Assembly (NCBI RefSeq): GCF_004216905.1
Contig: NZ_SGXJ01000001.1
Coordinates: 2,604,001-2,668,000, forward strand
Length of the DNA stretch: 64,000 bases
Direction of reading: 5' to 3'
DNA from: Kribbella sp. VKM Ac-2569
GTDB lineage: Bacteria > Actinomycetota > Actinomycetes > Propionibacteriales > Kribbellaceae
Numbering within the stretch: the first letter of the stretch is position 1; every line of letters starts with the position of its first letter. Of this stretch, positions 44,342-54,897 are shown one piece after another. The position numbers were made by a program, and so were the translations under genes. The notes below the pieces were generated by a model. The model was not told where the DNA came from. It was given only the letters and a program-made list of their open reading frames with translations, and did no database searches.

Positions 44342-44386
44342 GCGAGCCCCGGCCGGTCCGAGTCATCGGAGGACGCCGGGGCTCGC
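44342..44386 (+). promoter_or_regulatory. Strong stem-loop between pstS and pstC
   Basis: Arms GCGAGCCCCGGC (44342-44353) and GCCGGGGCTCGC (44375-44386) are perfect 12-base complements, with a small inner stem in the loop. It lies 18 bases past the pstS stop. It may terminate most transcripts or protect the pstS 3' end so that binding protein exceeds membrane components. Confidence 0.65.
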
Positions 44387-44439
44387 CTCGTCAGACCCAG
44401 ACGTGACATCACGACTCAGGCGCTTGGAGCAGCATCGAA

Positions 44440-45663
44440 ATGAGTAGTCCAGACGGCACGGCACCGCCCGACCGGCCGGACGGCACAGCCGCCGAAGAAG
44501 CAGAACCGAAGATCGAGGATCTGGTTCACGAGGACGCCGGCCCGACCCCGCAGTTCGGTGGCCTGGCCGCGGAACACGCCGACCACGACGCGGCACAGCA
44601 GCCCGCCGAGGTGATGACCGAGTCCGGTGTCGAGGCCGCGGGTACGACGACCGCGACCGAGACCGGCGGCAAGCTCGAGCTCGGCCCGGTCGGGCACCTC
44701 GGCGACCGGCTGTTCGGCGGCCTCGCCCGCGGCTCCGGCGGCCTGGTGGTCCTGATCGTCGCGTTCGTCGGCATCTTCCTGCTGGCGCTGGCGATTCCCG
44801 CGCTGATCGATGACAAGAGCAACTTCTTGTTCTCCCGGATCTGGGAGCCGGGCGGCGACCAGCCGCGGTTCGGCATCGCGGCGCTCTTCTACACCACCGT
44901 GATCAGCTCGATCATCGCGATGCTCATCGCGGTCCCGATCGCGATCGGCGTCGCGCTGTTCGTCACGTACTACGCCCCGAAACGGCTGGCCGCACCGGTC
45001 GCGCACGCGGTCGACCTCCTGGCCGCCGTACCGTCGATCATCTACGGCCTGTGGGGCATCCTGTTCTTCGCCCCGATCCTGCGCCCCGTGATCAACGGCC
45101 TGTCCACGGCGCTCGGCTGGATCCCGCTGTTCGAGAAGCCGCCGGGCGACAACGTCGGCGTGGTCTTCACCGCGTCGGTGGTGCTCGCGATCATGATCCT
45201 TCCGGTGGTCACCGCGATCAGCCGGGAGATCTTCGCGCAGACGCCGATCACGCACCGCGAAGGCGCGCTGGCGCTCGGCGCGACCCGCTGGGAGATGATC
45301 CGGCTGTCGGTGCTGCCGTACGGGCGCTCCGGTGTGGTCAGCGCCTCGATGCTCGGTCTCGGCCGGGCGCTCGGTGAAACCGTCGCCGTACTGATCATCC
45401 TGTCGGTGCCGAACGGCAACGACCCGTGGAACTCGTCGATCTTCGCCGGTGGCGAGACGTTCGCGTCGAAGATCGCCAACAACGCCGCCGAGTTCGACTC
45501 GCCGGAGAAGACCGGCGCCTACATCGCGGCCGGCCTGGTGCTGTTCGTCGTCACGTTCCTGGTCAACTCCGCGGCCCGGATCATCGTCGACCGCAGCACA
45601 CCCGGCACCAAGCGCCCCCGCCGCAACCGCCGCGCGGGAGCAGCAGAAGGAGCATCCGCATGA
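44440..45663 (+). CDS. pstC: Phosphate ABC transporter permease PstC with long N-terminal extension
   Basis: The 407-residue permease is about 80 residues longer than usual. Residues 1 to about 98 are hydrophilic, acidic and Ala/Thr-rich; six membrane helices follow, with the EAA-like loop GALALGATRWEM. The first ATG has a GGAG site ten bases upstream; an ATG at codon 59 would give a shorter form. The stop overlaps pstA (ATGA). Confidence 0.92.
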   Translation: MSSPDGTAPPDRPDGTAAEEAEPKIEDLVHEDAGPTPQFGGLAAEHADHDAAQQPAEVMTESGVEAAGTTTATETGGKLELGPVGHLGDRLFGGLARGSGGLVVLIVAFVGIFLLALAIPALIDDKSNFLFSRIWEPGGDQPRFGIAALFYTTVISSIIAMLIAVPIAIGVALFVTYYAPKRLAAPVAHAVDLLAAVPSIIYGLWGILFFAPILRPVINGLSTALGWIPLFEKPPGDNVGVVFTASVVLAIMILPVVTAISREIFAQTPITHREGALALGATRWEMIRLSVLPYGRSGVVSASMLGLGRALGETVAVLIILSVPNGNDPWNSSIFAGGETFASKIANNAAEFDSPEKTGAYIAAGLVLFVVTFLVNSAARIIVDRSTPGTKRPRRNRRAGAAEGASA

Positions 45664-46580
45664 CGGCCATCGCTGAGAACAAGCCGGCGTACGACGGGAA
45701 GGTCCTGGACCTGACCGGGAAGTCGGGCGCCCGGGCCTTCAAGAACACGCTGGCCACCGTGCTGATCGTGCTGGCCTTCGCGGTCGCGATGATCCCGCTG
45801 GTGTGGATCCTGTTCACCGTGGTCAGCAAGGGTTATCACCTGTTGCTGAGTGCGGACTGGTGGAGCCAGTCGCAGCGTGGCATCACCGTACGGCGGGCGG
45901 GCGGCGGCGCCTACCACGCGATCATGGGCACGCTGATCATGGCCTTGATCACCGCCGTGATCGCGGTCCCGATCGCGATTCTCGGCGCGATCTACCTGGT
46001 CGAGTACGGCAAGGGAACGCGAGCCGCCAAGGTCGTCAGCTTCATGATCGACATCCTCACCGGTGTCCCGTCGATCGTCGCCGCACTGTTCGTCTACGCG
46101 GTCTGGATCACTGTTTTCGGCTTCAACCGCGTGGGTTTCGCGGTGTCGCTGTCACTGGTGCTGCTGATGCTTCCCGTCGTACTGCGGTCCACCGAGGAGA
46201 TGCTGAAACTCGTGCCGGACGAGTTGCGCGAGGCGTCGTACGCGCTCGGCGTACCGAAGTGGAAGACGATCCTGAAGGTCGTCGTACCGACGGCGTTCGG
46301 CGGCATCATCACCGGCGTGATGCTCGGTCTGGCCCGCGTCATGGGTGAGACCGCGCCGCTGCTGATCCTGGTCGGCTACTCGAAGAACATCAACCTGAAC
46401 CCGTTCAGCGGCTTCCAGGGCGCGCTGCCGACGATGATCAACCAGGACCGTACCGAGCTGGCGTTGCCGAATGCCGCGGACCGGGTCTGGGCCGCGGCGC
46501 TCACCCTGATCCTGCTGGTTCTTGCCCTCAACCTGCTGGCCCGGCTGATCGCCCGGTTCAGCGCCATCAAGTCGAAATAG
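45660..46580 (+). CDS. pstA: Phosphate ABC transporter permease PstA
   Basis: The 306-residue membrane protein has six helices and the coupling loop REASYALGVPKWKT. It forms the phosphate channel with PstC. The ATG overlaps the pstC stop by four bases, so synthesis is coupled; pstB begins 20 bases after its end. Confidence 0.94.
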   Translation: MTAIAENKPAYDGKVLDLTGKSGARAFKNTLATVLIVLAFAVAMIPLVWILFTVVSKGYHLLLSADWWSQSQRGITVRRAGGGAYHAIMGTLIMALITAVIAVPIAILGAIYLVEYGKGTRAAKVVSFMIDILTGVPSIVAALFVYAVWITVFGFNRVGFAVSLSLVLLMLPVVLRSTEEMLKLVPDELREASYALGVPKWKTILKVVVPTAFGGIITGVMLGLARVMGETAPLLILVGYSKNINLNPFSGFQGALPTMINQDRTELALPNAADRVWAAALTLILLVLALNLLARLIARFSAIKSK

Positions 46581-46600
46581 TCGAGAGGTTCTGAGTCGAT

Positions 46601-47377
46601 ATGGCTAAGCGCATCGAGGTCAGCGGCCTCAACGTCTACTACGGCGACTTCAAGGCCGTCGAGGACGTGTCGATGACGGTCGAGCCCCGCTCGGTCACCG
46701 CGTTCATCGGCCCGTCCGGCTGCGGCAAGTCCACGTTCCTGCGCACCTTGAACCGGATGCACGAGGTGATCCCCGGCGCCCGCGTCGAGGGCAAGGTGAT
46801 GCTGGACCAGCAGGACCTGTACGCCACCGGGATCGACCCGGTCGCGGTACGCCGGGTTGTCGGCATGGTGTTCCAGCGGCCGAACCCGTTCCCGACGATG
46901 TCGATCTTCGACAACGTCGCGTCCGGCCTGAAGCTCAACGGCGTCAAGGATCGCAAGAAGCTCACCGAGGTGGTCGAGTCGTCGCTCAAGGGCGCGAACC
47001 TCTGGAACGAGGTGAAGGACCGGCTCGACAAGCCGGGCGCGGGTCTGTCCGGTGGCCAGCAGCAACGGCTCTGCATCGCCCGGGCGATCGCGGTCGAGCC
47101 CGAGGTGATCCTGATGGACGAGCCCTGCTCGGCCCTGGACCCGATCTCCACGCTGGCGATCGAGGACCTGATCGAGAAGCTCAAGGACCGTTTCACTGTT
47201 GTGATTGTCACGCACAACATGCAGCAGGCGGCCCGCGTTTCGGACCAGACGGCCTTCTTCAACCTGGCCGCGACCGGCAAGCCCGGGCGGCTGATCGAGA
47301 TGGCCCCGACCAAGCAGATCTTCTCCAACCCGGCCGAAAAAGCCACCGAGGACTACATCACCGGCCGCTTCGGCTGA
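46601..47377 (+). CDS. pstB: Phosphate ABC transporter ATPase PstB
   Basis: The 258-residue ATPase has the Walker A motif GPSGCGKST, the Q-loop, the signature LSGGQQQR, Walker B VILMDEP and the switch histidine in VTHNM. The YITGRFG ending is typical of PstB. It drives uptake through PstCA and closes the operon before a strong terminator. Confidence 0.95.
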   Translation: MAKRIEVSGLNVYYGDFKAVEDVSMTVEPRSVTAFIGPSGCGKSTFLRTLNRMHEVIPGARVEGKVMLDQQDLYATGIDPVAVRRVVGMVFQRPNPFPTMSIFDNVASGLKLNGVKDRKKLTEVVESSLKGANLWNEVKDRLDKPGAGLSGGQQQRLCIARAIAVEPEVILMDEPCSALDPISTLAIEDLIEKLKDRFTVVIVTHNMQQAARVSDQTAFFNLAATGKPGRLIEMAPTKQIFSNPAEKATEDYITGRFG

Positions 47378-47396
47378 TCCGTCGTACGAGTTATCC

Positions 47397-47433
47397 ACAG
47401 CTGCGGGCCGGCGATTCGCCGGTCCGCAGCTGT
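47397..47433 (+). terminator. Terminator of the pst operon
   Basis: A 17-base stem (47397-47413 and 47417-47433, one G-U pair) with a 3-base loop lies 19 bases after the pstB stop and is followed by a short T-rich stretch. Confidence 0.8.
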
Positions 47434-47560
47434 ATTTGGTGTCAATTGGTGCAACTGTCCACAGATCGGGCGTTTCGCGTCTGCCGTGCCCACCGCTGTG
47501 GCCCTCCGACCGCTAGCCTTTGCCCAGTAAACGCGGGTGAACTGTGACGAAAGGACCATC

Positions 47561-48466
47561 GTGAGCGACCAGAACGTACCCCCGGGCACCGGACCGGAGG
47601 ACGGCCGGAACCAGGGACCGGGCGCCCAGGGCCCCGGACAGAACCCCTACGGCGGTCCCGGTGCCACCCCGCCAGGCCAGCCGGGTCAGCCGGGTCAGCC
47701 GGGCTACGGCGCTCCGGGTCAGTACGGCCAGCAGCCGGGCCAGGGTGGTCAGCCCGGCCAGCCGGGTTACGGCCAGCAGCCCGGTCAGGGTGGCCAGCCG
47801 GGTCAGCCTGGCTACGGCCAGCCGCAGTACGGCCAGCAGCCGGGTCAGCCCGGTTACGGCCAGCCCCAGTACGGCCAGCAGCCGGGCCAGCCCGGCTACG
47901 GCCAGCCCGGCGGCTACCCGCAGGGTCCTGACTACGGCCAGGTGGCGCAGGCGCAGAGCGGTCTCGTGCAGATCCCGGGCATCGGTACGGTGAAGGTGGC
48001 AACCATCGGGTCGCGTGCACTCGCACGCATCATCGACTCAGTGGTCCTTGGCATCATTGTCAGCCTTCTGTCGCTCCTGATGTTCGGTGGTATTACTGCC
48101 TCCAGCAGTGGCATCAACGACGACGGAACGGCCTCCGACGGTGCGATCGCCGGGATGTTCGCTTCGTTGTTCGGCTTCTTCGCGATCACAGCCGTGGTCA
48201 TGGTCGGCTACGAACTGGCGATGATCGCGGTCAAGGGTCAGACGGTCGGCAAGATGATCATGGGCATCAAGGTCGTCCGTTCCAGCGACGGTCAGGTGCC
48301 CGGCTGGGGTCCGTCGTTCATGCGCTGGTTGCTGCCGCTGATCGGCTACGCCCTCTGCTACGTCGGCGAGATCCTGGTCTACCTGTCGCCGCTCTTCGAC
48401 AACTCGGGGCGCGCACAGGGCTGGCACGACAAGGCTGCGAACACGCTGGTGATCGGCACTCGCTAG
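47561..48466 (+). CDS. RDD-family membrane protein with PGQ-repeat N-terminus
   Basis: The 301-residue protein begins with about 130 residues of Pro/Gly/Gln/Tyr repeats (units like [14 protein letters not shown]), then an RDD domain with the Arg-Asp pair in [12 protein letters not shown] and three or four helices ending in [13 protein letters not shown]. The GTG follows a GAAAGGA site. Its role is unknown; such disordered tails may interact with the membrane or partner proteins. It is related to the gene at 49467. Confidence 0.8.
   Translation: MSDQNVPPGTGPEDGRNQGPGAQGPGQNPYGGPGATPPGQPGQPGQPGYGAPGQYGQQPGQGGQPGQPGYGQQPGQGGQPGQPGYGQPQYGQQPGQPGYGQPQYGQQPGQPGYGQPGGYPQGPDYGQVAQAQSGLVQIPGIGTVKVATIGSRALARIIDSVVLGIIVSLLSLLMFGGITASSSGINDDGTASDGAIAGMFASLFGFFAITAVVMVGYELAMIAVKGQTVGKMIMGIKVVRSSDGQVPGWGPSFMRWLLPLIGYALCYVGEILVYLSPLFDNSGRAQGWHDKAANTLVIGTR
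47661..47930 (+). repeat. Tandem repeats encoding Gly-Gln-Pro-Gly-Tyr units
   Basis: Imperfect in-frame units of about 15 to 36 bases, rich in GGCCAGCCGGGTCAG and TACGGCCAG, fill the N-terminal half of the RDD gene. The copies are very similar at DNA level, so copy number may vary between strains. Confidence 0.8.
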
Positions 48467-48490
48467 TCGTCTGAGGGTTGGGAGGGGTTT

Positions 48491-48979
48491 GTGCTGAGTC
48501 CGTTTGAGCAGGACTGGTGGGATGCGTGGAACCTTTGGAGCGCATTGGGCCAAGGAGTTCAGCTACAACCCCTCCCGCCACCAGCGTCGTTGGCACCCGG
48601 CGAGTTCGCATATGCCGTCGAACCTTGCGAGGTCCAACGGTACGACGGCATTCGGCTGGCGTTCGGGAACACTGATCGCCATGCGGCGGCAGCTCACTGG
48701 CGCACTATTGACAACGGCACGGCGGTTCTGACGCCGCATCGCGTGCATCTGCTCACTAGGCCGACGCCGCAGGACTTCGGTCTCGCCATGGTGACCCGTA
48801 TGTGGACCGAGCATGACGGGACAGTCCTCGCCTACGGGGACACTCAGTACAAGCTGCGGGTGCCGCGGCCGGTGTGGTTCGACGTCATGTTGAACCACGT
48901 CGCTTTCAACCGGCGGATCGATCTCGTGGTCCCGCCGTTCGTGCAGGCCGCGTGGCAGCGCGTCGGCCTGATCAGGTGA
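48491..48979 (+). CDS. Protein of 162 residues, unrecognised
   Basis: A soluble Trp-rich protein (FEQDWWDAWNLWSALG at the start) with a central segment GTAVLTPHRVHLL that resembles the PH-like short domain seen in many actinobacterial small proteins. A GGGAGGGG site precedes the GTG. It begins 24 bases after the RDD gene and is probably co-transcribed. No function can be given. Confidence 0.7.
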   Translation: MLSPFEQDWWDAWNLWSALGQGVQLQPLPPPASLAPGEFAYAVEPCEVQRYDGIRLAFGNTDRHAAAAHWRTIDNGTAVLTPHRVHLLTRPTPQDFGLAMVTRMWTEHDGTVLAYGDTQYKLRVPRPVWFDVMLNHVAFNRRIDLVVPPFVQAAWQRVGLIR

Positions 48980-48985
48980 CCGGCG

Positions 48986-49396
48986 TCAGAAGTTCCGAAG
49001 TACGCCGAAGATCAGCAAGGCGCCCAGAGCAACCTTTGTGAGGATTGCTACCGCCCGTGGGCTGAGGCGCTGCCGGGGCAGGTTGAGCCAGCCGGCGCGG
49101 GACAGCGCCCAGGCGAGGACCTCGTAGCCGATGGCAACGCCAATGAGCGGGCCGAGGATCAGGACCGCGGCGTTGAAGTGCCAGGCGGCGTTCAGGTCGC
49201 CTTCGAGGAGTGCCGCGGCCATTCTGGTCGCGCCGCAGAACGGGCAGTCGAGACCCGTCAGCGTGTGCAGCGGGCAGGGGATGCCGAGGCCGGACAGCCG
49301 GTAGACCCCGGCCAGCGCGAAGCCGCCGATGCCCACTCCGGCCAGTCCCCAGACGCGGCGATCGACAGGCTTCACCGGTCCTTGTGGACGGGGCAT
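48986..49396 (-). CDS. DUF2752 membrane protein
   Basis: The 136-residue protein has three hydrophobic segments and the DUF2752 motif CPLHTLTGLDCPFCGATRM with three cysteines. I chose the ATG at 49396, because the longer frame would overlap the start of the divergent RDD gene. It converges on the 48491 gene with a six-base gap. The function of this family is unknown. Confidence 0.8.
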   Translation of the reverse strand: MPRPQGPVKPVDRRVWGLAGVGIGGFALAGVYRLSGLGIPCPLHTLTGLDCPFCGATRMAAALLEGDLNAAWHFNAAVLILGPLIGVAIGYEVLAWALSRAGWLNLPRQRLSPRAVAILTKVALGALLIFGVLRNF

Positions 49397-49466
49397 CACC
49401 GCGAAGGTCACACTCCAACGGTACCCGCGATACTGGTGGTATCGATCGACTGGGAGACGGATTCCG

Positions 49467-50132
49467 ATGAGCACACCGACGCCGCCCGACGACAACCGGC
49501 CGCAGGACCAGCCGTACGGAAACGCCCAGCCGGGGTACGGGCAGCAGCAACCGGGCTACGGATACGGGCAGCAGCCACAGCAGCATCCTCAACAGGCGCC
49601 GTACGGGCCGGGCTACGGGCAGCCGTACGGCTCGGGCTACGGCCAGCAGCCCTACGGCGCCTACGGCTACGGCTACGGCTCTCCGATGCCGCCCCTGGCC
49701 GATTGGGGCCCTCGGGTCGCTGCGTCGCTCATCGACAGCCTGATCTCACTGGCGCCGCTATTGATCGGATTCGGCGCTCTGATCGCGAACACCGCAGCAC
49801 GCGACGGCAACCCGCCCCCGGACGACGTTCCGCAGTGGTGGTCGATCATCCTCTTCTTCGTCGGCACCATCGCCAGCATTGCGCTCAGCCTGTGGAACCG
49901 GGTCTTCCGGCAGGGAGGGTCCGGCCAGAGTGTGGGCAAGAGCGCGCTGCACATCAAGCTGATCGACGCCGTGACCGGAGAACCGATCGGCGCCGGCCGG
50001 TCTTTCCTCCGCGACTTCCTCAGTGGCGTCTTCAACAACGCCTGCTTCCTGAACGTCCTGTGGCCCCTGTGGGACGAGCAGAAGCAGACGTGGCACGACA
50101 AGGTCATGAACACCTACGTGGTGCGCACCTGA
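49467..50132 (+). CDS. RDD-family membrane protein with Tyr/Gly/Gln-rich N-terminus
   Basis: The 221-residue protein has about 75 N-terminal residues rich in Tyr, Gly, Gln and Pro (YGQQPYGAYGYGYG) followed by an RDD domain with the Arg and Asp in GPRVAASLIDSL, three helices and the ending WHDKVMNTYVV. The ATG follows a GGGAGA site. It is a paralog of the protein at 47561 and, in the RDD part, of the one at 25289. Confidence 0.82.
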   Translation: MSTPTPPDDNRPQDQPYGNAQPGYGQQQPGYGYGQQPQQHPQQAPYGPGYGQPYGSGYGQQPYGAYGYGYGSPMPPLADWGPRVAASLIDSLISLAPLLIGFGALIANTAARDGNPPPDDVPQWWSIILFFVGTIASIALSLWNRVFRQGGSGQSVGKSALHIKLIDAVTGEPIGAGRSFLRDFLSGVFNNACFLNVLWPLWDEQKQTWHDKVMNTYVVRT

Positions 50133-50134
50133 CG

Positions 50135-50692
50135 TCAGTGCGAGCGTAGGAGACCGGCGCAGGCCACTGCCCACAGCACACTGCTGAAGGTGCCGATGAT
50201 GAAGCGTTCGGCAACGGCTTGCGGGGTGACCGAGGCAGGCTGGTCGGGGCTGCGGAGCTCGGGGTACCTGGCCAGTCCCTTGATCGCCAGCACCACAGCG
50301 ATGCCTTCCGGCCAGCCGGCGACCAGTGAAGCGTAGATGGCCATTCGCTCGAGTGCACCGATCAGAGCGCCGCCACGCAGTACCTCACCGGCCTTCTGCG
50401 TCGACTGGGCCCGTGTGCTCCTCCGGTCGGCCAGGGCCATCACAGAGGTCGTCAGCGGCCCGCCACCTGTCACTGCCAACGCTCCGGCCAGCAGGAGCAG
50501 TACGTTCCACCAGCGCTCGGCCCAGCCGGACACACCGTGGCCGGCGAGCAGCAGCACGCCGACAGCGGCCAGACAGGCCAGCATGACTGCACTGATGACG
50601 ATCTCGAGGGTGGAGCCGGACGACCTGGGTACCCATGCGAGTACGGCGAGGACCAGTGCGGCACCGGTCAGCGACAGGATCAGCGCCGTCAC
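50135..50692 (-). CDS. Membrane protein coupled to the SatD-like gene
   Basis: The 185-residue protein has about four N-terminal membrane helices, a cytoplasmic stretch with GGALIGALERMAIYASLVAG and a last hydrophobic segment. The ATG overlaps the stop of the HTH gene by four bases. In other bacteria SatD-like genes also sit next to small membrane-protein genes, so a functional pair is likely. The role is unknown. Confidence 0.7.
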   Translation of the reverse strand: MTALILSLTGAALVLAVLAWVPRSSGSTLEIVISAVMLACLAAVGVLLLAGHGVSGWAERWWNVLLLLAGALAVTGGGPLTTSVMALADRRSTRAQSTQKAGEVLRGGALIGALERMAIYASLVAGWPEGIAVVLAIKGLARYPELRSPDQPASVTPQAVAERFIIGTFSSVLWAVACAGLLRSH

Positions 50693-51288
50693 GCAGCAGC
50701 CCCGGCGCCGAGGAGATCCGCGGCCAGCACCCGTCCGCGCTGTTCCTCGGCGAAGCCCGCGGCCTGGGCGCGTTGCGTCACCGCCGACTGGCTGATGCCG
50801 AGTTTCACGCCGATCTCCCGCCTCGTGAGTCCTTCGCCCAACAGGTCCGCCACTGCCCAGCCACGGTCACTGCGACGCCGCAGCACGGACGCCATCAGCC
50901 ACAGCACCGTCTCCACCTGCTCTGCTCTGCGCGAGTCCGCTCCGACCACGTTCACGTGGTGCTGACTGGACTTCGCCCGTGTCACCGCCTCCCGCGCGAA
51001 CACGTACGCGTCGCCGCTTCCGGCCCGGGTGCTGCGTGGCAGCGGCTCGGTGACCTCACCGACGCCGAGTCCGACGTACCAGTTGTCCGACCGGAGCAGT
51101 TCGACGATCACGTCGACGGTCGGACGGGCCTCGGACAGCACGCCCTGCACCTCGTCGCCGGCGGTCCGCTCGAACTTCCGCAGCAGTCCGGTCCGCCGCG
51201 GCCGGCGGTTCAGGGAGTTGAGTAGCTCAGGTACGAGATCGCTCGTGCTTCGGCTGCCGCGCTGATCTACCGTGAGAACGAAGACCAT
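50689..51288 (-). CDS. SatD-like protein with C-terminal helix-turn-helix
   Basis: The 199-residue protein starts MVFVLTVDQRGSRS, like the SatD family, and has a clear C-terminal HTH (LTRREIGVKLGISQSAVTQRAQAAGF). The ATG at 51288 follows a perfect AAGGAGG at eight bases; a GTG three codons earlier would place that site inside the gene. It may regulate itself: a TTCAC/GTGAA palindrome lies 42 bases upstream. The family assignment is from memory of its N-terminus and is moderate. Confidence 0.7.
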   Translation of the reverse strand: MVFVLTVDQRGSRSTSDLVPELLNSLNRRPRRTGLLRKFERTAGDEVQGVLSEARPTVDVIVELLRSDNWYVGLGVGEVTEPLPRSTRAGSGDAYVFAREAVTRAKSSQHHVNVVGADSRRAEQVETVLWLMASVLRRRSDRGWAVADLLGEGLTRREIGVKLGISQSAVTQRAQAAGFAEEQRGRVLAADLLGAGAAA

Positions 51289-51329
51289 GCCCTGCACCTC
51301 CTTCTGAACGGCTTAAGGCTACAGTCTTA

Positions 51330-51344
51330 TTCACGTAGAGTGAA
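51330..51344. promoter_or_regulatory. Inverted repeat upstream of the SatD-like gene
   Basis: TTCAC and GTGAA arms with a 5-base spacer form a perfect 15-base palindrome in the AT-richer region before the HTH gene. It is a plausible autoregulatory operator, without further support. Confidence 0.35.
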
Positions 51345-51383
51345 GGCCAAAACCTGAATCGGTTCAGCCAGTTACTCCCCGTA

Positions 51384-51416
51384 TCCGGCCCGGCGCCAGG
51401 TTCACGCCGGGCCGGA
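51384..51416 (-). terminator. Terminator of thiC
   Basis: Arms TCCGGCCCGGCG (51384-51395) and CGCCGGGCCGGA (51405-51416) are perfect 12-base complements with a 9-base loop, 12 bases past the thiC stop on the minus strand. Confidence 0.75.
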
Positions 51417-51428
51417 CGGGTGCCGTAC

Positions 51429-53153
<1,725 letters not shown>

Positions 53154-53203
53154 CGATTTCCAGTTGTGACGGCCACCCTAGACGATGCCTGTAAGTTCTA
53201 GAG

Positions 53204-53950
53204 ATGCGAGACCTCGTCTATCCGCCTGTCGTCGCCTTCGCGAAGACCGCGTTCAAGGTGCTGGATCTGAAGATCCGGCGGACCGGGACCGAGCACGTGC
53301 CGCGCACCGGCGGGGCCCTGATCGCGCTCAACCACATCAGCTACGTCGACTTCATCCTCGGCGGGTACGGCGCACTCCCGGCCAAGCGGCTCGTCCGGTT
53401 CATGGCGAAGGAGGTGCTGTTCCGCAACCGGTACTCCGGTCCGTTGATGCGCGGGATGCACCACATCCCGGTGGACCGGGACGCGGGCGCCGCGTCGTAC
53501 CAGCAGGCCCTGGAGCACCTGGCGGCCGGTGAGCTGGTCGGCGTGTTCCCGGAGGCGACGATCAGCCGGTCGTTCGAGCTCAAGGAGTTCAAGTCCGGCG
53601 CGGTGCGGATGGCGGCGGAGGCCGGCGTACCGGTGCTGCCGATGATCCTGTGGGGCACGCAGCGGATGTTCACCAAGGACCACCCGCGGGACTTCACCCG
53701 GCACCGGCCGATCTCGATCAGCATCGGCGCGCCGATCACGGTGACGCGCGACGACGACCCGACCGAGGCGACCGCGCACCTTCGGTCCACGATGGCCGGG
53801 ATGCTGGACGAGACGATCCGCGCCTACCCCGAGCAACCGGCCGGTGCCTGGTGGTTACCGGCCGCGTACGGCGGCAGCGCGCCGACTCCCGAGGAGGCCC
53901 AACGGCTGGACGCCGAGGAACTCGCCAGGCGGGCAGCCAAGCGTCAGTAA
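53204..53950 (+). CDS. 1-acyl-sn-glycerol-3-phosphate acyltransferase (PlsC-like)
   Basis: The 248-residue protein has the acyltransferase motifs NHISYVDF (NHxxxxD catalytic pair) and FPEATISRS. It would acylate lysophosphatidate or a related lipid at the inner membrane face. A TAAGTT hexamer ends six bases before the ATG, fitting a leaderless start. It is divergent from thiC. Confidence 0.87.
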   Translation: MRDLVYPPVVAFAKTAFKVLDLKIRRTGTEHVPRTGGALIALNHISYVDFILGGYGALPAKRLVRFMAKEVLFRNRYSGPLMRGMHHIPVDRDAGAASYQQALEHLAAGELVGVFPEATISRSFELKEFKSGAVRMAAEAGVPVLPMILWGTQRMFTKDHPRDFTRHRPISISIGAPITVTRDDDPTEATAHLRSTMAGMLDETIRAYPEQPAGAWWLPAAYGGSAPTPEEAQRLDAEELARRAAKRQ

Positions 53951-54029
53951 CCGGACCAGACCTTGACCCTCGGCCCGGTACGAGGGTACGAAGTCTCTCG
54001 TTGACAGAGCAGGAACCTGGGGGGTCCCT

Positions 54030-54605
54030 GTGCTGCGGGCGGCTGCGGTGGCTCGCGTACCAGAGCGGGCGGGGATGGTTTTGTTCGATTCATCGGAAGA
54101 ACTGCATTTGTTCGACCCGGGGGCGCTGACACCCGCCCCGCACGTGTCCGAGCACATCCCGGACGCCGGGGCGTTCTTCGTCGACTGGGCGACCCGGGGG
54201 CTGTCCGCGGAGCGCGCCCGGGAGATCGAGTCCGCGGTGAACGGCCGGCGCAACCAGAACGGCTGGTTCCCGCTCGAGTCGCTGGACACCATCGGCCGCA
54301 AGGGCTTCTGGCGTGGCCCGCTGACCTACCTGGCCCGGATGACGGCCGACGACGCGCGGATCGTGCAGGAGTGGGCCACGGACGGCCTCGGCGGCGCCCA
54401 GTCGAACCGCATCGAGGCGACCGTCGACCACCTGCTCCACCAGCAGGGCCACGCCGCCGCGGCCACCTGGGCGGTCGCCGTCCGCCCACGCACGTACCTG
54501 GACGCAGAGGTCCTCGGCGACCGCCTCCTGGCGGCCTGGGAATACAACCTCGGCTCCATCCGCGCCAAAGACGTAGCCAAGTCCGTACGACGCTGGAACC
54601 GCTGA
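54030..54605 (+). CDS. Protein of 191 residues, unrecognised
   Basis: A soluble, mostly helical-looking protein (ARMTADDARIVQEWATDGLGG, HHLLHQQGHAAAATWAVAV-like pattern) with LFDSSEELHLFDP near the N-terminus. The GTG follows a G-rich site. It stands alone between plsC and a terminator stem. I do not recognise it. Confidence 0.65.
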   Translation: MLRAAAVARVPERAGMVLFDSSEELHLFDPGALTPAPHVSEHIPDAGAFFVDWATRGLSAERAREIESAVNGRRNQNGWFPLESLDTIGRKGFWRGPLTYLARMTADDARIVQEWATDGLGGAQSNRIEATVDHLLHQQGHAAAATWAVAVRPRTYLDAEVLGDRLLAAWEYNLGSIRAKDVAKSVRRWNR

Positions 54606-54610
54606 AGACT

Positions 54611-54650
54611 GCTGTACGGCGGGCAGCCGCCAGACCGCCCGTCGTACAGC
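54611..54650 (+). terminator. Terminator stem between convergent genes
   Basis: Arms 54611-54624 and 54637-54650 are 14 bases long with one G-U pair in plus-strand RNA. It begins six bases past the stop of the 54030 gene and abuts the end of the minus-strand phosphate-transporter operon. Confidence 0.7.
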
Positions 54651-54884
54651 TCAGTGGAACTGCGGGATGATCAAGTACAGCCCGTAGAGCACTGCTGCCA
54701 GACAGGCCGCGAAACAGAGTGCAGCCACACCTGTGTCCACGAAGGACGGCTGCCGCTTCTCGTCGATCGCTACGGCCCGCCGCGACATAGCGGTCACACC
54801 GAACGCGAACAGCATCGCCAGCCCGACACCGAAGAGCAGGCTGACCAGTGCGACCTCACCGAGGGCACTCCAGTTGATGTGCAT
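54651..54884 (-). CDS. Small two-helix membrane protein next to PiT transporter
   Basis: The 77-residue protein has two hydrophobic segments (VALVSLLFGVGLAMLFAFGV and AALCFAACLAAVLYGLYLII). A GAGGAG site precedes the ATG, and the gene starts 14 bases after the second PiT gene on the same strand. It may be an accessory subunit of that transporter; the evidence is position only. Confidence 0.7.
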   Translation of the reverse strand: MHINWSALGEVALVSLLFGVGLAMLFAFGVTAMSRRAVAIDEKRQPSFVDTGVAALCFAACLAAVLYGLYLIIPQFH

Positions 54885-54897
54885 CGCCGTACTCCTC

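Noticed and set aside
47391..47400. TTATCCACA-type DnaA-box sequences here and near 18735 and 35370
   Set aside because: They are single and far apart, with no clustering and no dnaA/dnaN/gyrB genes, so no replication origin.
47640..47940. Possible CRISPR-like array from regular repeats
   Set aside because: The repeats are in frame in a coding region, encode Gly/Gln/Pro units and lack unique spacers.
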